Assembly: GCA_905215965.1 (NCBI GenBank)
Contig: CAJMSD010000008.1
Location: 65,740-129,739, forward strand
DNA length: 64,000 nt
Reading direction: 5' to 3'
Source of the DNA: an uncultured bacterium
GTDB lineage: Bacteria; Bacillota; Clostridia; Oscillospirales; Ruminococcaceae
How positions within the stretch are numbered: position 1 is the stretch's first letter; each line of letters starts with the position of its first letter. Below the pieces are notes generated by a model. The model did not search any database, was not told the origin of the DNA, and saw only the letters and a list, made by a program, of their open reading frames with translations. Position numbers and translations under genes: made by a program. Positions 9,853-17,931 of this stretch are shown here, piece after piece.

Positions 9853-10821
9853 ATGGAATTTATTATACCCGCAATCGCTATTATTCTTATTATTCTTTTT
9901 ATCAGATGCTTCAGAATCGTACCGCAGGCACATGTTTTTGTAATTGAGCGTTTAGGTTCGTTTTATACCGAATGGGAAACCGGACTTCATATTCTTATCC
10001 CGTTTTTCTATCGAATCGCCGGAAAGGTCTCGCTTAAAGAAAAGGTAGTTGACTTCAAGCCGCAGCCTGTTATAACTAAGGATAACGTAACAATGCAGAT
10101 AGATACCGTTGTTTTCTATCAGGTCACAAATGCTAAACAGTACATTTACGGTGTTGAAAGACCTCTTGCAGCTATTGAAAATCTTTCGGCAACTACTCTC
10201 AGAAATATTATAGGTGAAATGGAACTCGACGCTACACTCACTTCCAGAGACGTTATCAATACCAAAATTACCGCAATACTCGATCAGGCGACTGATCGTT
10301 GGGGCATCAAGGTAAATCGTGTTGAGCTGAAAAATATTCTCCCTCCGCGCGAAATTCAGGACGCTATGGAAAAGCAGATGAAGGCAGAGCGTGAAAGACG
10401 TGAGAAAATCCTTCAGGCTGAGGGTGATAAGAAATCACAGATTCTCGTTGCGGAAGGTGAAAAGGAATCTCAGATTCTCAGAGCCGAAGCTAAAAAGCAG
10501 GCACAGATCCTTGAGGCTGAAGCAGAAAAGCAGGCTATGATCCTTCGTGCCGACGCCGTAAGAGAGCAAAAGATCCTCGAAGCTACCGGTGAAGCTCAGG
10601 CTATCGAGCTTGTACAGCAGGCGCTTGCCGAAAGTCTTGTAAAGCTCAATAACGCTGCTCCTACCGAAAGAGTAATACAGCTTAAGGCGCTTGAATCGTT
10701 TGCTAAGGCAGCCGACGGGAAAGCTACAAAAATTATTATCCCAAGCGAAATTCAGGGATTGGCAGGCTTATCGGCAGGACTTAAAGGAATCATCGAAAAT
10801 GATACCACTAATGTTCAGTAA
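9853..10821 (+). CDS. SPFH/stomatin-like protein (QmcA/slipin type)
   Basis: Membrane-anchored scaffold that oligomerises in lipid microdomains. N-terminal hydrophobic anchor (residues 1-18), a Band-7/SPFH domain (about 20-180: VIERLGSFYTEWETGLHIL, NVTMQIDTVVFYQV, NRVELKNILPPREIQDAM), then a long coiled coil of near heptads rich in Ala/Glu/Lys/Gln (EGEKESQILRAEAKKQ, about 180-250) and a short C-terminal segment. 322 residues. Good AGGT-type site (TGGAGG) before ATG. Paired with nfeD and closed by a strong terminator. A second, unrelated SPFH protein is at 27539-28465. Confidence 0.93.
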   Translation: MEFIIPAIAIILIILFIRCFRIVPQAHVFVIERLGSFYTEWETGLHILIPFFYRIAGKVSLKEKVVDFKPQPVITKDNVTMQIDTVVFYQVTNAKQYIYGVERPLAAIENLSATTLRNIIGEMELDATLTSRDVINTKITAILDQATDRWGIKVNRVELKNILPPREIQDAMEKQMKAERERREKILQAEGDKKSQILVAEGEKESQILRAEAKKQAQILEAEAEKQAMILRADAVREQKILEATGEAQAIELVQQALAESLVKLNNAAPTERVIQLKALESFAKAADGKATKIIIPSEIQGLAGLSAGLKGIIENDTTNVQ

Positions 10822-10838
10822 TAACTAAAAATATTCCA

Positions 10839-10870
10839 CAAAAAGGGCAGAGTTGATCTGCCCTTTTTTG
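10839..10870 (+). terminator. Terminator after the nfeD-SPFH pair
   Basis: Stem AAAAGGGCAGA / TCTGCCCTTTT with T run directly after; 18 bases past the SPFH stop. Confidence 0.92.
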
Positions 10871-10929
10871 TGATTTATAATGATTTTTTATTTTTTCGCC
10901 AAATTTCATCAAAACTTGATTTTTTTCTA

Positions 10930-10958
10930 TTGCATTTGAATTTATGTTGGTGTATAAT
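10930..10958 (+). promoter_or_regulatory. Promoter of the MBOAT/FkbH operon
   Basis: TTGCAT (10930-10935), 17 bases, TATAAT (10953-10958), extended TG. Shares TTTTTCTATTGCATTT with the diguanylate cyclase promoter. Confidence 0.8.
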
Positions 10959-10964
10959 AATATT

Positions 10965-11242
10965 GTTAAACAACAAGTTTTTACTATATGTACTGCTAAA
11001 TATGTATATCTTTTTTATTTTTAGTACATATGCTACATCTTGACATTAACATATTAACCTTTTATGTGAAAAACGACCATGTCAATTCTCGTTTTCACCG
11101 CCTTGCTTTTTTGCGGTCATCACACTACTCAACAAAAAAATAAACAGATATAAAATTTTATTAATGTTTTCTAAGAATAGATATAAATTAATTCAGAAAA
11201 CAAGAACAAAGAATAACAAAACGAAATTAAGGCGGTATCAAA
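10965..11242 (+). other. Long structured 5' leader of the MBOAT operon
   Basis: About 275 bases between the predicted promoter and the first gene have no convincing ORF. They contain inverted repeats: ATATGTACT...AGTACATAT (10982-11031 region), GTGAAAAACGA...TCGTTTTCAC (11066-11098) and a following small CCGC...GCGG hairpin (11099-11117) with a T6 loop. The last two look like a paired element. I do not recognise a known riboswitch; the conserved core of c-di-GMP-I aptamers is not seen. Confidence 0.4.
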
Positions 11243-12643
11243 ATGATCTTCTCAAGGCTGTTTTTCCTCTATCTATTTCTGCCCGTTTGCCTTTTGGCTT
11301 ATGCTTTGGCAGGAAACATTAAAAATAAAAATACGGTGTTGATTATTTTTTCACTGATATTCTACGCATGGGGCGAGCCGGTTTACGTATTCCTTATGAT
11401 TTTAAGCGCACTTGTAAACTATTTTTGCGGCTTGCTTATCAACAGATTCAGAAACGGCAGGACCGACAGCATTGTCACCTTCGCTGCCGTTGCCTACAAT
11501 CTTATCATGCTGGGAATATTCAAGTACAGCGGATTTATCGCTGAAAATATCAACACCTTTTTTCATGCGAAAATACCGGTGCCGGATATAACTCTTCCTA
11601 TAGGAATAAGCTTTTATACCTTTCAAAGTATTTCATATATAATCGATTGCCACTGGGAAAAAGTCGAAACACAGAGAAGCTTTAAAAACTATTTACTTTA
11701 CATTGCTCTTTTCCCGCAGCTCGTTGCAGGCCCGATCGTCCGATACAGTGCAATAGAAAAAGAGCTTACCACCAGACGCACTTCTGTAAACGATCTTTCA
11801 TACGGTCTGAGCCGTATTATTCTCGGACTTTCCAAAAAGGTGCTTATCGCAAATCAGCTCAGCACTATCGCTGACAACACCCTTGGCAATATTGGAAACG
11901 CTTCTTTTATCGGAGCTTGGTACGGAGCTGTCGTTTACGCTTTGCAAATATATTTTGACTTTTCAGGTTATTCCGATATTGCCATTGGTCTCGGACGAGT
12001 TTTCGGCTTCCACTTTGACGAGAACTTCAATCACCCGTTTATCTGCAAGGATATAACCGAATTCTGGCAGAGATGGCATATCTCTCTCAGCACGTTTTTC
12101 CGCGATTACCTTTTGTATGTTCCGATTTTCGGCAAACGAAGAAAATACGGCGGACTTTTTCTTGTATGGCTGTGCACAGGGATCTGGCACGGAGCAAGCT
12201 GGAATTTCATCATCTGGGGACTCTACTATGGTCTATTCGTATTTATCGAAATGAAGATCGGAAAAAAGAAAATGAAAAAGATCCCTTTAATTATCCGTCA
12301 CATCTACAGCAAGCTTGTTATAATAATCGGTTTCGGAATCTTTTACTTCGTGGACTTAGGAAAGTTGGGACAATTTTTCAAAACGGCTTTCGGTTTCGGA
12401 AAGCATGGGTTTATCTCAATTGCCGATAAAATTTCGGTAGTAAACAATATGTATTTGCTAATTGCCGCAGTTATATGCTGCTTCCCGATAATTCAAGGTC
12501 TTAAGAAACTTTCGGACAAGTCCTTCGCCCTTAAGTCAGCTTTCTCTGTCGCAGGTACGTTTGCAAGCGCCGTATTGCTTGTTTTAAGCAGCATTATGCT
12601 TGTAGACGCTACAACAAATCCTTTCCTTTACTTCCGTTTCTGA
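11243..12643 (+). CDS. MBOAT family O-acyltransferase (AlgI/DltB-like)
   Basis: Polytopic membrane enzyme that moves acyl groups across or at the membrane onto an extracytoplasmic polymer. Signatures: FSLIFYAWGEPVYVFLM, PIGISFYTFQSISYIID, QLVAGPIVRY, YFDFSGYSDIAIGLG and the catalytic-His region TGIWHGASWNFIIWG (His ~316). About ten hydrophobic helices; 466 residues, typical. First gene of an operon whose other members (DHHW protein, FkbH-like enzyme, ACP) supply the rest of an acyl-transfer pathway. The usual AlgI donor is acetyl; here the ACP suggests a carrier-bound donor as for DltB (inference). Confidence 0.93.
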   Translation: MIFSRLFFLYLFLPVCLLAYALAGNIKNKNTVLIIFSLIFYAWGEPVYVFLMILSALVNYFCGLLINRFRNGRTDSIVTFAAVAYNLIMLGIFKYSGFIAENINTFFHAKIPVPDITLPIGISFYTFQSISYIIDCHWEKVETQRSFKNYLLYIALFPQLVAGPIVRYSAIEKELTTRRTSVNDLSYGLSRIILGLSKKVLIANQLSTIADNTLGNIGNASFIGAWYGAVVYALQIYFDFSGYSDIAIGLGRVFGFHFDENFNHPFICKDITEFWQRWHISLSTFFRDYLLYVPIFGKRRKYGGLFLVWLCTGIWHGASWNFIIWGLYYGLFVFIEMKIGKKKMKKIPLIIRHIYSKLVIIIGFGIFYFVDLGKLGQFFKTAFGFGKHGFISIADKISVVNNMYLLIAAVICCFPIIQGLKKLSDKSFALKSAFSVAGTFASAVLLVLSSIMLVDATTNPFLYFRF

Positions 12644-12656
12644 GTTGGAGGCCGCT

Positions 12657-14087
12657 ATGTCAGAACAAAATAATATCGATATTGAAATAAAAAAAACAAA
12701 AATGTCCAAAAAGCGCAAACGCTTTATAATCTCCCGTTATATCGCATCTTTCAATATAATTGTTATATGTATGATACTTACTGTGGGAGCAGCTTATCTG
12801 CTGTTTTTCAAGCGTGAAACGGTTTCGCATGAGGAAAACAGAAATCTTACAGAATTTCCCAAGTTCAGCGTTTCATCTTATTTAAGCGGAGAATATACCG
12901 CCGCAATTGCTGATTACTACGACGATACTGTCCATAACAGAAGCAAGATCAAAGCGTTCATTTCTTCAAAGCTTCTTCCTTTAAAGGGACGCAAGTACGG
13001 CGACGACAATATCGTTATAATTGGCAAGACTTATGGTGATGAAGAGAGTGAAGCACCTACATCCGCTCCCGAAACTGAACCTGCACTTACAACTACAGTA
13101 ACATCGACCGATACAAGTACAGGCTCGCAAACTTCATCAACTTCGGTAACTACTGTCGTTACAACCACTACAACAATTCCCGATAACAACAATCCTGCTG
13201 CCAACGGCGAGGTTTCCGACGGTATTGTCATCGTGAACAACCGAGGAGTTATGCTCTTCGGAGGCGGCAAAAAGGGCGGAACGGAATATGCCGAATCCCT
13301 CAACAACTACAAAAAAGATCTCGGAGATAATGTAAACGTCTACTCTATGGTATGTCCGACTCCTGTTTCATACTATCTCCCTGAAAATTATCAGAATCTC
13401 ACCGCAAGCGAAAAGGATAACATCGATAACATAAATGCATCTCTTTCGGGAGTTACTCCTATCGATGCTTTCACCGCTCTGCTCTTCCATAAGGAAGAGG
13501 CTATCTACTGCCGCACCGATCATCATTGGCAGCCTCTCGGAGCATACTATGCGGCTGAAGAATTTGCTCGTGTTGCCGGAGTTCCTTTTGCTCCTCTCAG
13601 CGATTACGAGACCGTAACTCTCGACGGATATGTCGGAACACTCTATGGATACACTAAGAGCGAAGCTCTTCTCAATAATCCCGAGCAATTTATTTATTAC
13701 AAGCCCAAGACCGAGGTCACTGTTACAAGATATGATACGGCTTTCAGCAATCCGACAGAAAACTGCTCTTTGACGCTTGATCCGTCAAAGATGTCAAATT
13801 CCGGATATTATATGGTTTTCGGCGGAGATCAGCAAATTACTCACGTTCAGACAAGCTGTAAAAACGGAAGAACTCTCGTGATTTTTAAAGACAGCTACGG
13901 AAACGCTTTGCTGCCTGTCCTTACAAGTTCATTTGAAAATATTTATATGTGCGATTTAAGATATTTTGATCTTAACGCTGTCTCCTTCTGCAAGGACGTG
14001 GGAGCAACCGATGTTCTCTTTGCAATGTGTACTTTTTCCGCAGTTGGAGTAAATCACGATAATCTCGAACCTAACCGCACACGCTGA
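12657..14087 (+). CDS. DHHW-family (AlgX/AlgJ/DltD-like) extracytoplasmic protein
   Basis: Probably the extracytoplasmic partner that finishes acyl transfer started by the MBOAT protein. Basic N-terminus, one membrane anchor (about residues 30-52), a Thr/Ser-rich linker (about 125-175) and an SGNH-like domain with DHHW at 288-291 (RTDHHWQPLGAYYAAE) and a late FKDSYGNALLP block carrying the Ser. Start: the frame opens at a TTG (12645), but GGAG at 12647-12650 is 6 bases before ATG 12657, which is chosen. 13 bases after the MBOAT stop and 14 bases before the FkbH gene, so one operon. The substrate polymer cannot be read from the sequence. Confidence 0.88.
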   Translation: MSEQNNIDIEIKKTKMSKKRKRFIISRYIASFNIIVICMILTVGAAYLLFFKRETVSHEENRNLTEFPKFSVSSYLSGEYTAAIADYYDDTVHNRSKIKAFISSKLLPLKGRKYGDDNIVIIGKTYGDEESEAPTSAPETEPALTTTVTSTDTSTGSQTSSTSVTTVVTTTTTIPDNNNPAANGEVSDGIVIVNNRGVMLFGGGKKGGTEYAESLNNYKKDLGDNVNVYSMVCPTPVSYYLPENYQNLTASEKDNIDNINASLSGVTPIDAFTALLFHKEEAIYCRTDHHWQPLGAYYAAEEFARVAGVPFAPLSDYETVTLDGYVGTLYGYTKSEALLNNPEQFIYYKPKTEVTVTRYDTAFSNPTENCSLTLDPSKMSNSGYYMVFGGDQQITHVQTSCKNGRTLVIFKDSYGNALLPVLTSSFENIYMCDLRYFDLNAVSFCKDVGATDVLFAMCTFSAVGVNHDNLEPNRTR

Positions 14088-14101
14088 ATTAAGGAGTTAT
14101 T

Positions 14102-15904
14102 ATGGAAGAACTTTGCTATCCTTTCGACGGAAAGTATTTGCGCAAAAACAGAAAAAAACTGAAAAAGGCGCTGCTTTCCGATAATACCCCGAGAATAAAA
14201 AAGAAGATCGCCGTTCTCTGCGGTTCTACCGCTGACGATGTTGTTTTCATGCTTGAGCTTTTTCTCCTCAACGAGGGAATCGAGCCTGAATTTTATGTTT
14301 CAGAATATAATCGATTCTACGAGGACGCCGTTTTCGGTTCAGATGAGCTGAACGAATTTGCTCCCGATATTATCTATATCCACACTACATCGCGCAATCT
14401 TACAATGCTTCCGCAGGATCCGGCAGAAACTCCCGAACAAGTTGAGGATCGTCTGCAAGCTCAGTTTGATCGTTTTAAGCAAATATGGATAAATCTATCC
14501 GCTAAATTTGCGTGTCCCATAATCCAGAATAATTTTGAGCTTCCGCTTTTCCGACACTCGGGAAATTACGACTGCTGGGGATATTCGGGACATTCAGCCT
14601 TTATCTGTAGACTTAACGTAATGATGTCCGATTACGCGCGGAAAATCAACGGATTTTATATCAACGACATAAACTACCTCTCTGCTTGCTTTGGCCTTGA
14701 AAACTGGCATGATACTGATTCATGGTGTCTTTACAAGTATGCCATGAGCCTTGACGCGATACCGGAGCTTGCCTACAGTATTTCATGCATCATAAAATCA
14801 CTGTATGGGAAAAATAAAAAAGTCATCGATCTTGATCTTGATAACACGCTATGGGGCGGGGTTATCGGCGACGACGGTCAGGAAGGCATAGAAATAGGCG
14901 AAGAAACTGCCATCGGACAGTCATACAGCGAATTCCAAAGATTTATCAGAAATTATAAAAATTACGGCGTTCTGCTTGCCGTTTGTTCAAAAAATGACAG
15001 GGAAAACGCTCTCCTTGGATTAAATCACCCTGCCTCGGTTTTAAAGCCCGATGACTTTGTTTCCGTTAAAGCCAACTGGGACAGCAAGGACCGCAACATC
15101 GAGGAATCGGCGCATGAGCTTAATCTGCTCCCCGAAAGCTTTGTTTTCATCGACGATAATCCTGCGGAATGCCTTATGGTCAAGACTCAGCTCACTGCCG
15201 TTTCCGTGATCAATCAGTCATCGACCAAAGACGCAATGTACAAGTTGAGCAGAGCCGGATATTTTGAGATAACCTCAATTTCCGCAGACGATCTTGAACG
15301 CACAAAAATGTACGCCGCAAACGCAAAACGCTCGGATATGCAGAAAAGCTTCAGCAGCTATAACGACTATCTTCTCAGTCTTGAAATGAACGCTGTTATC
15401 GAGGATTTCAAGCCGATCTATTTGCAGCGTATAACTCAGCTGACAAATAAAAGCAATCAGTTCAATCTGACTACCCGCCGTTATACTCAGCAGGATATAG
15501 AAGTAGTTTGCGCGAGCAAGGATCATGTTCGTCTTTACGGAAGACTGATTGATAAATTCGGCGACAACGGTATCGTTTCGGTCGTTATCGGCAAATGCGA
15601 GAGCGATACGCTTCATATAGAGCTATGGTTAATGAGTTGCCGCGTTCTCAAGAGAGATATGGAATTCGCCATGCTGGACGAGCTTGTTAAACAATGCAAA
15701 CTTCGCAATATCCGCAAGATTGTCGGATATTACTATAAAACAGCAAAAAATAATATGGTATCGGAATTATTCGGAACATTCGGATTCACGCTCGCGGAGA
15801 AAACAGAAAACGGCGACTCGGTCTGGACGCTTGATATTTCCGATTACCAAAATCAAAATCATGTAATTAAATTAATACAGGAAAGTGAGATCAGCTATGA
15901 ATAA
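14102..15904 (+). CDS. HAD-IIIC family FkbH-like acyl-ACP loading enzyme
   Basis: FkbH proteins take a three-carbon unit from 1,3-bisphosphoglycerate, dephosphorylate it and load glyceryl onto an ACP. Here residues 1-~235 form an N-terminal SGNH-like domain, then the HAD catalytic motif DLDNTLWGG (nucleophile Asp245, Asp247), CSKNDRENA (motif II area) and FIDDNPAE (motif IV), then a C-terminal GNAT-like domain (LTNKSNQFNLTTRRY, SCRVLKRDMEFAMLDEL). 600 residues, family-like. Its stop overlaps the ACP start by 8 bases, strongly linking the two. The donor being glyceryl is inferred from the family; it could be a related hydroxyacyl. Confidence 0.9.
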   Translation: MEELCYPFDGKYLRKNRKKLKKALLSDNTPRIKKKIAVLCGSTADDVVFMLELFLLNEGIEPEFYVSEYNRFYEDAVFGSDELNEFAPDIIYIHTTSRNLTMLPQDPAETPEQVEDRLQAQFDRFKQIWINLSAKFACPIIQNNFELPLFRHSGNYDCWGYSGHSAFICRLNVMMSDYARKINGFYINDINYLSACFGLENWHDTDSWCLYKYAMSLDAIPELAYSISCIIKSLYGKNKKVIDLDLDNTLWGGVIGDDGQEGIEIGEETAIGQSYSEFQRFIRNYKNYGVLLAVCSKNDRENALLGLNHPASVLKPDDFVSVKANWDSKDRNIEESAHELNLLPESFVFIDDNPAECLMVKTQLTAVSVINQSSTKDAMYKLSRAGYFEITSISADDLERTKMYAANAKRSDMQKSFSSYNDYLLSLEMNAVIEDFKPIYLQRITQLTNKSNQFNLTTRRYTQQDIEVVCASKDHVRLYGRLIDKFGDNGIVSVVIGKCESDTLHIELWLMSCRVLKRDMEFAMLDELVKQCKLRNIRKIVGYYYKTAKNNMVSELFGTFGFTLAEKTENGDSVWTLDISDYQNQNHVIKLIQESEISYE

Positions 15905-16145
15905 AAACGAAATTTTAAAAAGATTAACAGAAGTTTTTAGAGACGTTTTCGATGACGATTCAATTGAGATCAACGAAAATACTACCTCGGCAGATATCGA
16001 GGATTGGGACAGCATCGAGCATATAAATCTCGTCGGAGCTGTTGAGGACGAATTTGGTCTGCGCTTTAAAATGAAGGAAGTTTCAGGTATGAAGAACGTC
16101 GGAGAAATGCTCGATATCATCTGCGAAAGAGGAAAAAATGTTTAA
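15897..16145 (+). CDS. Acyl carrier protein
   Basis: 82-residue four-helix ACP with phosphopantetheine attachment Ser39 in DWDSIEHINLV. The WDS(I/L)xH form is common in ACPs paired with FkbH-like enzymes rather than in the fatty-acid AcpP. ATG 15897 is chosen over an upstream in-frame GTG (15885); it overlaps the FkbH stop by 8 bases and its own stop overlaps the next gene by 8 bases, so translation of the three genes is coupled. It should carry the acyl group from FkbH to the MBOAT protein. Confidence 0.93.
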   Translation: MNKNEILKRLTEVFRDVFDDDSIEINENTTSADIEDWDSIEHINLVGAVEDEFGLRFKMKEVSGMKNVGEMLDIICERGKNV

Positions 16146-17022
16146 GCAGCAAAGCTTTTCTTCTGCACAAAAAAAGAAACTGCTGATTTTAGGAGAGCTG
16201 ACACTGCTAATAATCGTTTCACTGTATATGTGGGGATTCTCCCTAAAAACAGAGAAATACAGTGTAAGCTCGGATAAAATTGACAGCAGAATTAAAATAG
16301 TATTTATCTCCGATCTGCACAACTGCACCTACGGTGGAAAAGAGCAGACTCAGCTATGGAATGAAATCGAAAAGGCTTCGCCCGATCTTGTGCTTTTCGG
16401 CGGCGACATTATCGACCAATACGGCGATATCGACAATGCTCTTACCATTATGAGGAAATCCGCCGAAAAATACAACTGCTGCTATGCCGAAGGAAATCAC
16501 GAGCAGAGACGCGATGATCTGAAAGAATTCGAAAAAAAAGTAAAAGAATTGGGAATCCCTGTTCTTAAAGGCAGCTGTGCGGAATTCGAAATAAATAATC
16601 AGAAGATCCGCGTGTACGGCATCACAGACTCCGTACAAAAGCGAAAAAAGCATCAGACGCAGCTTGAATGGTGTCTTGATGATCTTGACGAGAATTATTA
16701 CAATATCCTGCTTGCTCATAAGCCGCAGGACTACCGTAAGTATCTCGGCATGGAGAATAATACCTTGACCGAAAGCTATCCCGACAGCTTTGACCTTATA
16801 CTTTCAGGTCATGCTCATGCAGGTCAGTGGAGGATTCCTTATATTCTCGATCAGGGACTTTATGCTCCCGATCAGGGAATTTTTCCGTCATATACCAATG
16901 GCTCATTCGAATACGGCGATACTGTTCACATTATCAGCAGAGGTCTTGCAATACCTGTCAGAATGTGCATAATTCCCAGAATTTTTAATCGCCCCGAGCT
17001 TTCGGTAATTGAAATCGTCTGA
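16138..17022 (+). CDS. Membrane-anchored metallophosphoesterase
   Basis: Calcineurin-like phosphoesterase of the YkuE/YaeI type. One N-terminal anchor (about residues 15-36), then the dimetal site motifs ISDLHN, GGDIID, GNHEQ, LAHKP and GHAHAGQ, all present. 294 residues. Overlaps the ACP gene by 8 bases and is the last gene of the MBOAT/FkbH operon. In related operons its role is unknown; it might trim a lipid-linked or phosphate-bearing polymer intermediate (speculative). Confidence 0.88.
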   Translation: MFKQQSFSSAQKKKLLILGELTLLIIVSLYMWGFSLKTEKYSVSSDKIDSRIKIVFISDLHNCTYGGKEQTQLWNEIEKASPDLVLFGGDIIDQYGDIDNALTIMRKSAEKYNCCYAEGNHEQRRDDLKEFEKKVKELGIPVLKGSCAEFEINNQKIRVYGITDSVQKRKKHQTQLEWCLDDLDENYYNILLAHKPQDYRKYLGMENNTLTESYPDSFDLILSGHAHAGQWRIPYILDQGLYAPDQGIFPSYTNGSFEYGDTVHIISRGLAIPVRMCIIPRIFNRPELSVIEIV

Positions 17023-17036
17023 ATTTTTAAAAGTGC

Positions 17037-17065
17037 TTGTAATTTTTCTGTAACCATGATATAAT
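17037..17065 (+). promoter_or_regulatory. Promoter of rlmB
   Basis: TTGTAA (17037-17042), 17-base spacer, TATAAT (17060-17065). The leader then has AAGGAG and a small GAGGC-TCT-GCCTC hairpin (17133-17145) between the Shine-Dalgarno and the ATG; folding would bring the two closer. Confidence 0.7.
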
Positions 17066-17155
17066 ATACAAAGGCGGTATCTGTTGCCGTCATTCTGTTT
17101 TTGCAGAGAAAGATAAAGAACAATAAGGAGCGGAGGCTCTGCCTCTACAAAAGAT

Positions 17156-17920
17156 ATGGAAAATATTAAAAATAATAACGATCTTACCGACAATATTATT
17201 GCCGGAAGAAATCCTGTTATCGAGGCGCTGAAATCAGACGCTCAGCTCGATACTATTTATATAGACGGTTCAGGCGGAAGTCTGAACCTTATCCGCCGCC
17301 TTGCAAAGGAAAAAGGCGTTGTCGTCAAGGACGCTCAGGATAAAAAGCTGTCTCAGCTTTCGGGCGGAGCTTCTCATCAGGGAGTAGTTGCCGTGGGCGC
17401 TTGTGCCGAATATGCTACTGTTGAGGATATTCTTTCCGTGTCAGCTTCAAAGGGTACAAAGCCCTTTATAATTATCTGCGACGAGATAGAGGATCCCCAT
17501 AATCTCGGCGCAATTATTCGTACTGCCGAGACCGCGGGCGCTGACGGCGTTATCATTCCGAAAAGAAGAAGCGCTTCCCTGAACGCTACCGTCTTTAAAA
17601 CGTCGGCAGGCGCGGCAAGCTATGTTCCCGTTGCAAGAGTTTCAAACCTTGCTTCCTGCATTGATATGCTGAAAGAGAATGGAGTCTGGATATACGGTAC
17701 GGACGCTTCGGGAACGGATTACTGCGATACAGATCTTACAGGAAGTATGGCTCTTGTTATCGGATCTGAGGGTTTTGGAATCAGCAAGCTCATTCAGAAA
17801 AAATGCGACTTTATGATCAAGCTGCCTATGGCCGGCAAAATAACTTCGCTTAATGCGTCTGTGGCTGCCGGGATTTTTATGTACGAAGCCGTAAGACAGC
17901 GCAGAAGCTCTGTAATTTAG
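17156..17920 (+). CDS. rlmB: 23S rRNA (guanosine-2251) 2'-O-methyltransferase RlmB / TrmH family
   Basis: SPOUT-class methyltransferase acting on 23S rRNA G2251. N-terminal substrate-binding domain (about residues 17-85: IIAGRNPVIEALKS), then the SPOUT knot motifs: DEIEDPHNLGAIIRTAE, VIGSEGFGIS and LNASVAAGIFMYEAVRQR. 254 residues. The visible Shine-Dalgarno (AAGGAG) is about 24 bases from the ATG with a hairpin between, an odd arrangement. Followed after 11 bases by the degenerate P-type ATPase-like gene, probably co-transcribed. Confidence 0.93.
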   Translation: MENIKNNNDLTDNIIAGRNPVIEALKSDAQLDTIYIDGSGGSLNLIRRLAKEKGVVVKDAQDKKLSQLSGGASHQGVVAVGACAEYATVEDILSVSASKGTKPFIIICDEIEDPHNLGAIIRTAETAGADGVIIPKRRSASLNATVFKTSAGAASYVPVARVSNLASCIDMLKENGVWIYGTDASGTDYCDTDLTGSMALVIGSEGFGISKLIQKKCDFMIKLPMAGKITSLNASVAAGIFMYEAVRQRRSSVI

Positions 17921-17931
17921 GAGGTGGCTGT

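Noticed and set aside
10965..11242. c-di-GMP riboswitch in the MBOAT leader
   Set aside because: The genomic context suggested it, but the conserved core of the class I aptamer is not found and the hairpins do not fit class II by eye.
13031..13306. 91-codon antisense ORF in the DHHW gene
   Set aside because: It is the complement of the Thr/Ser-rich linker, giving a Val-rich shadow without a ribosome site.
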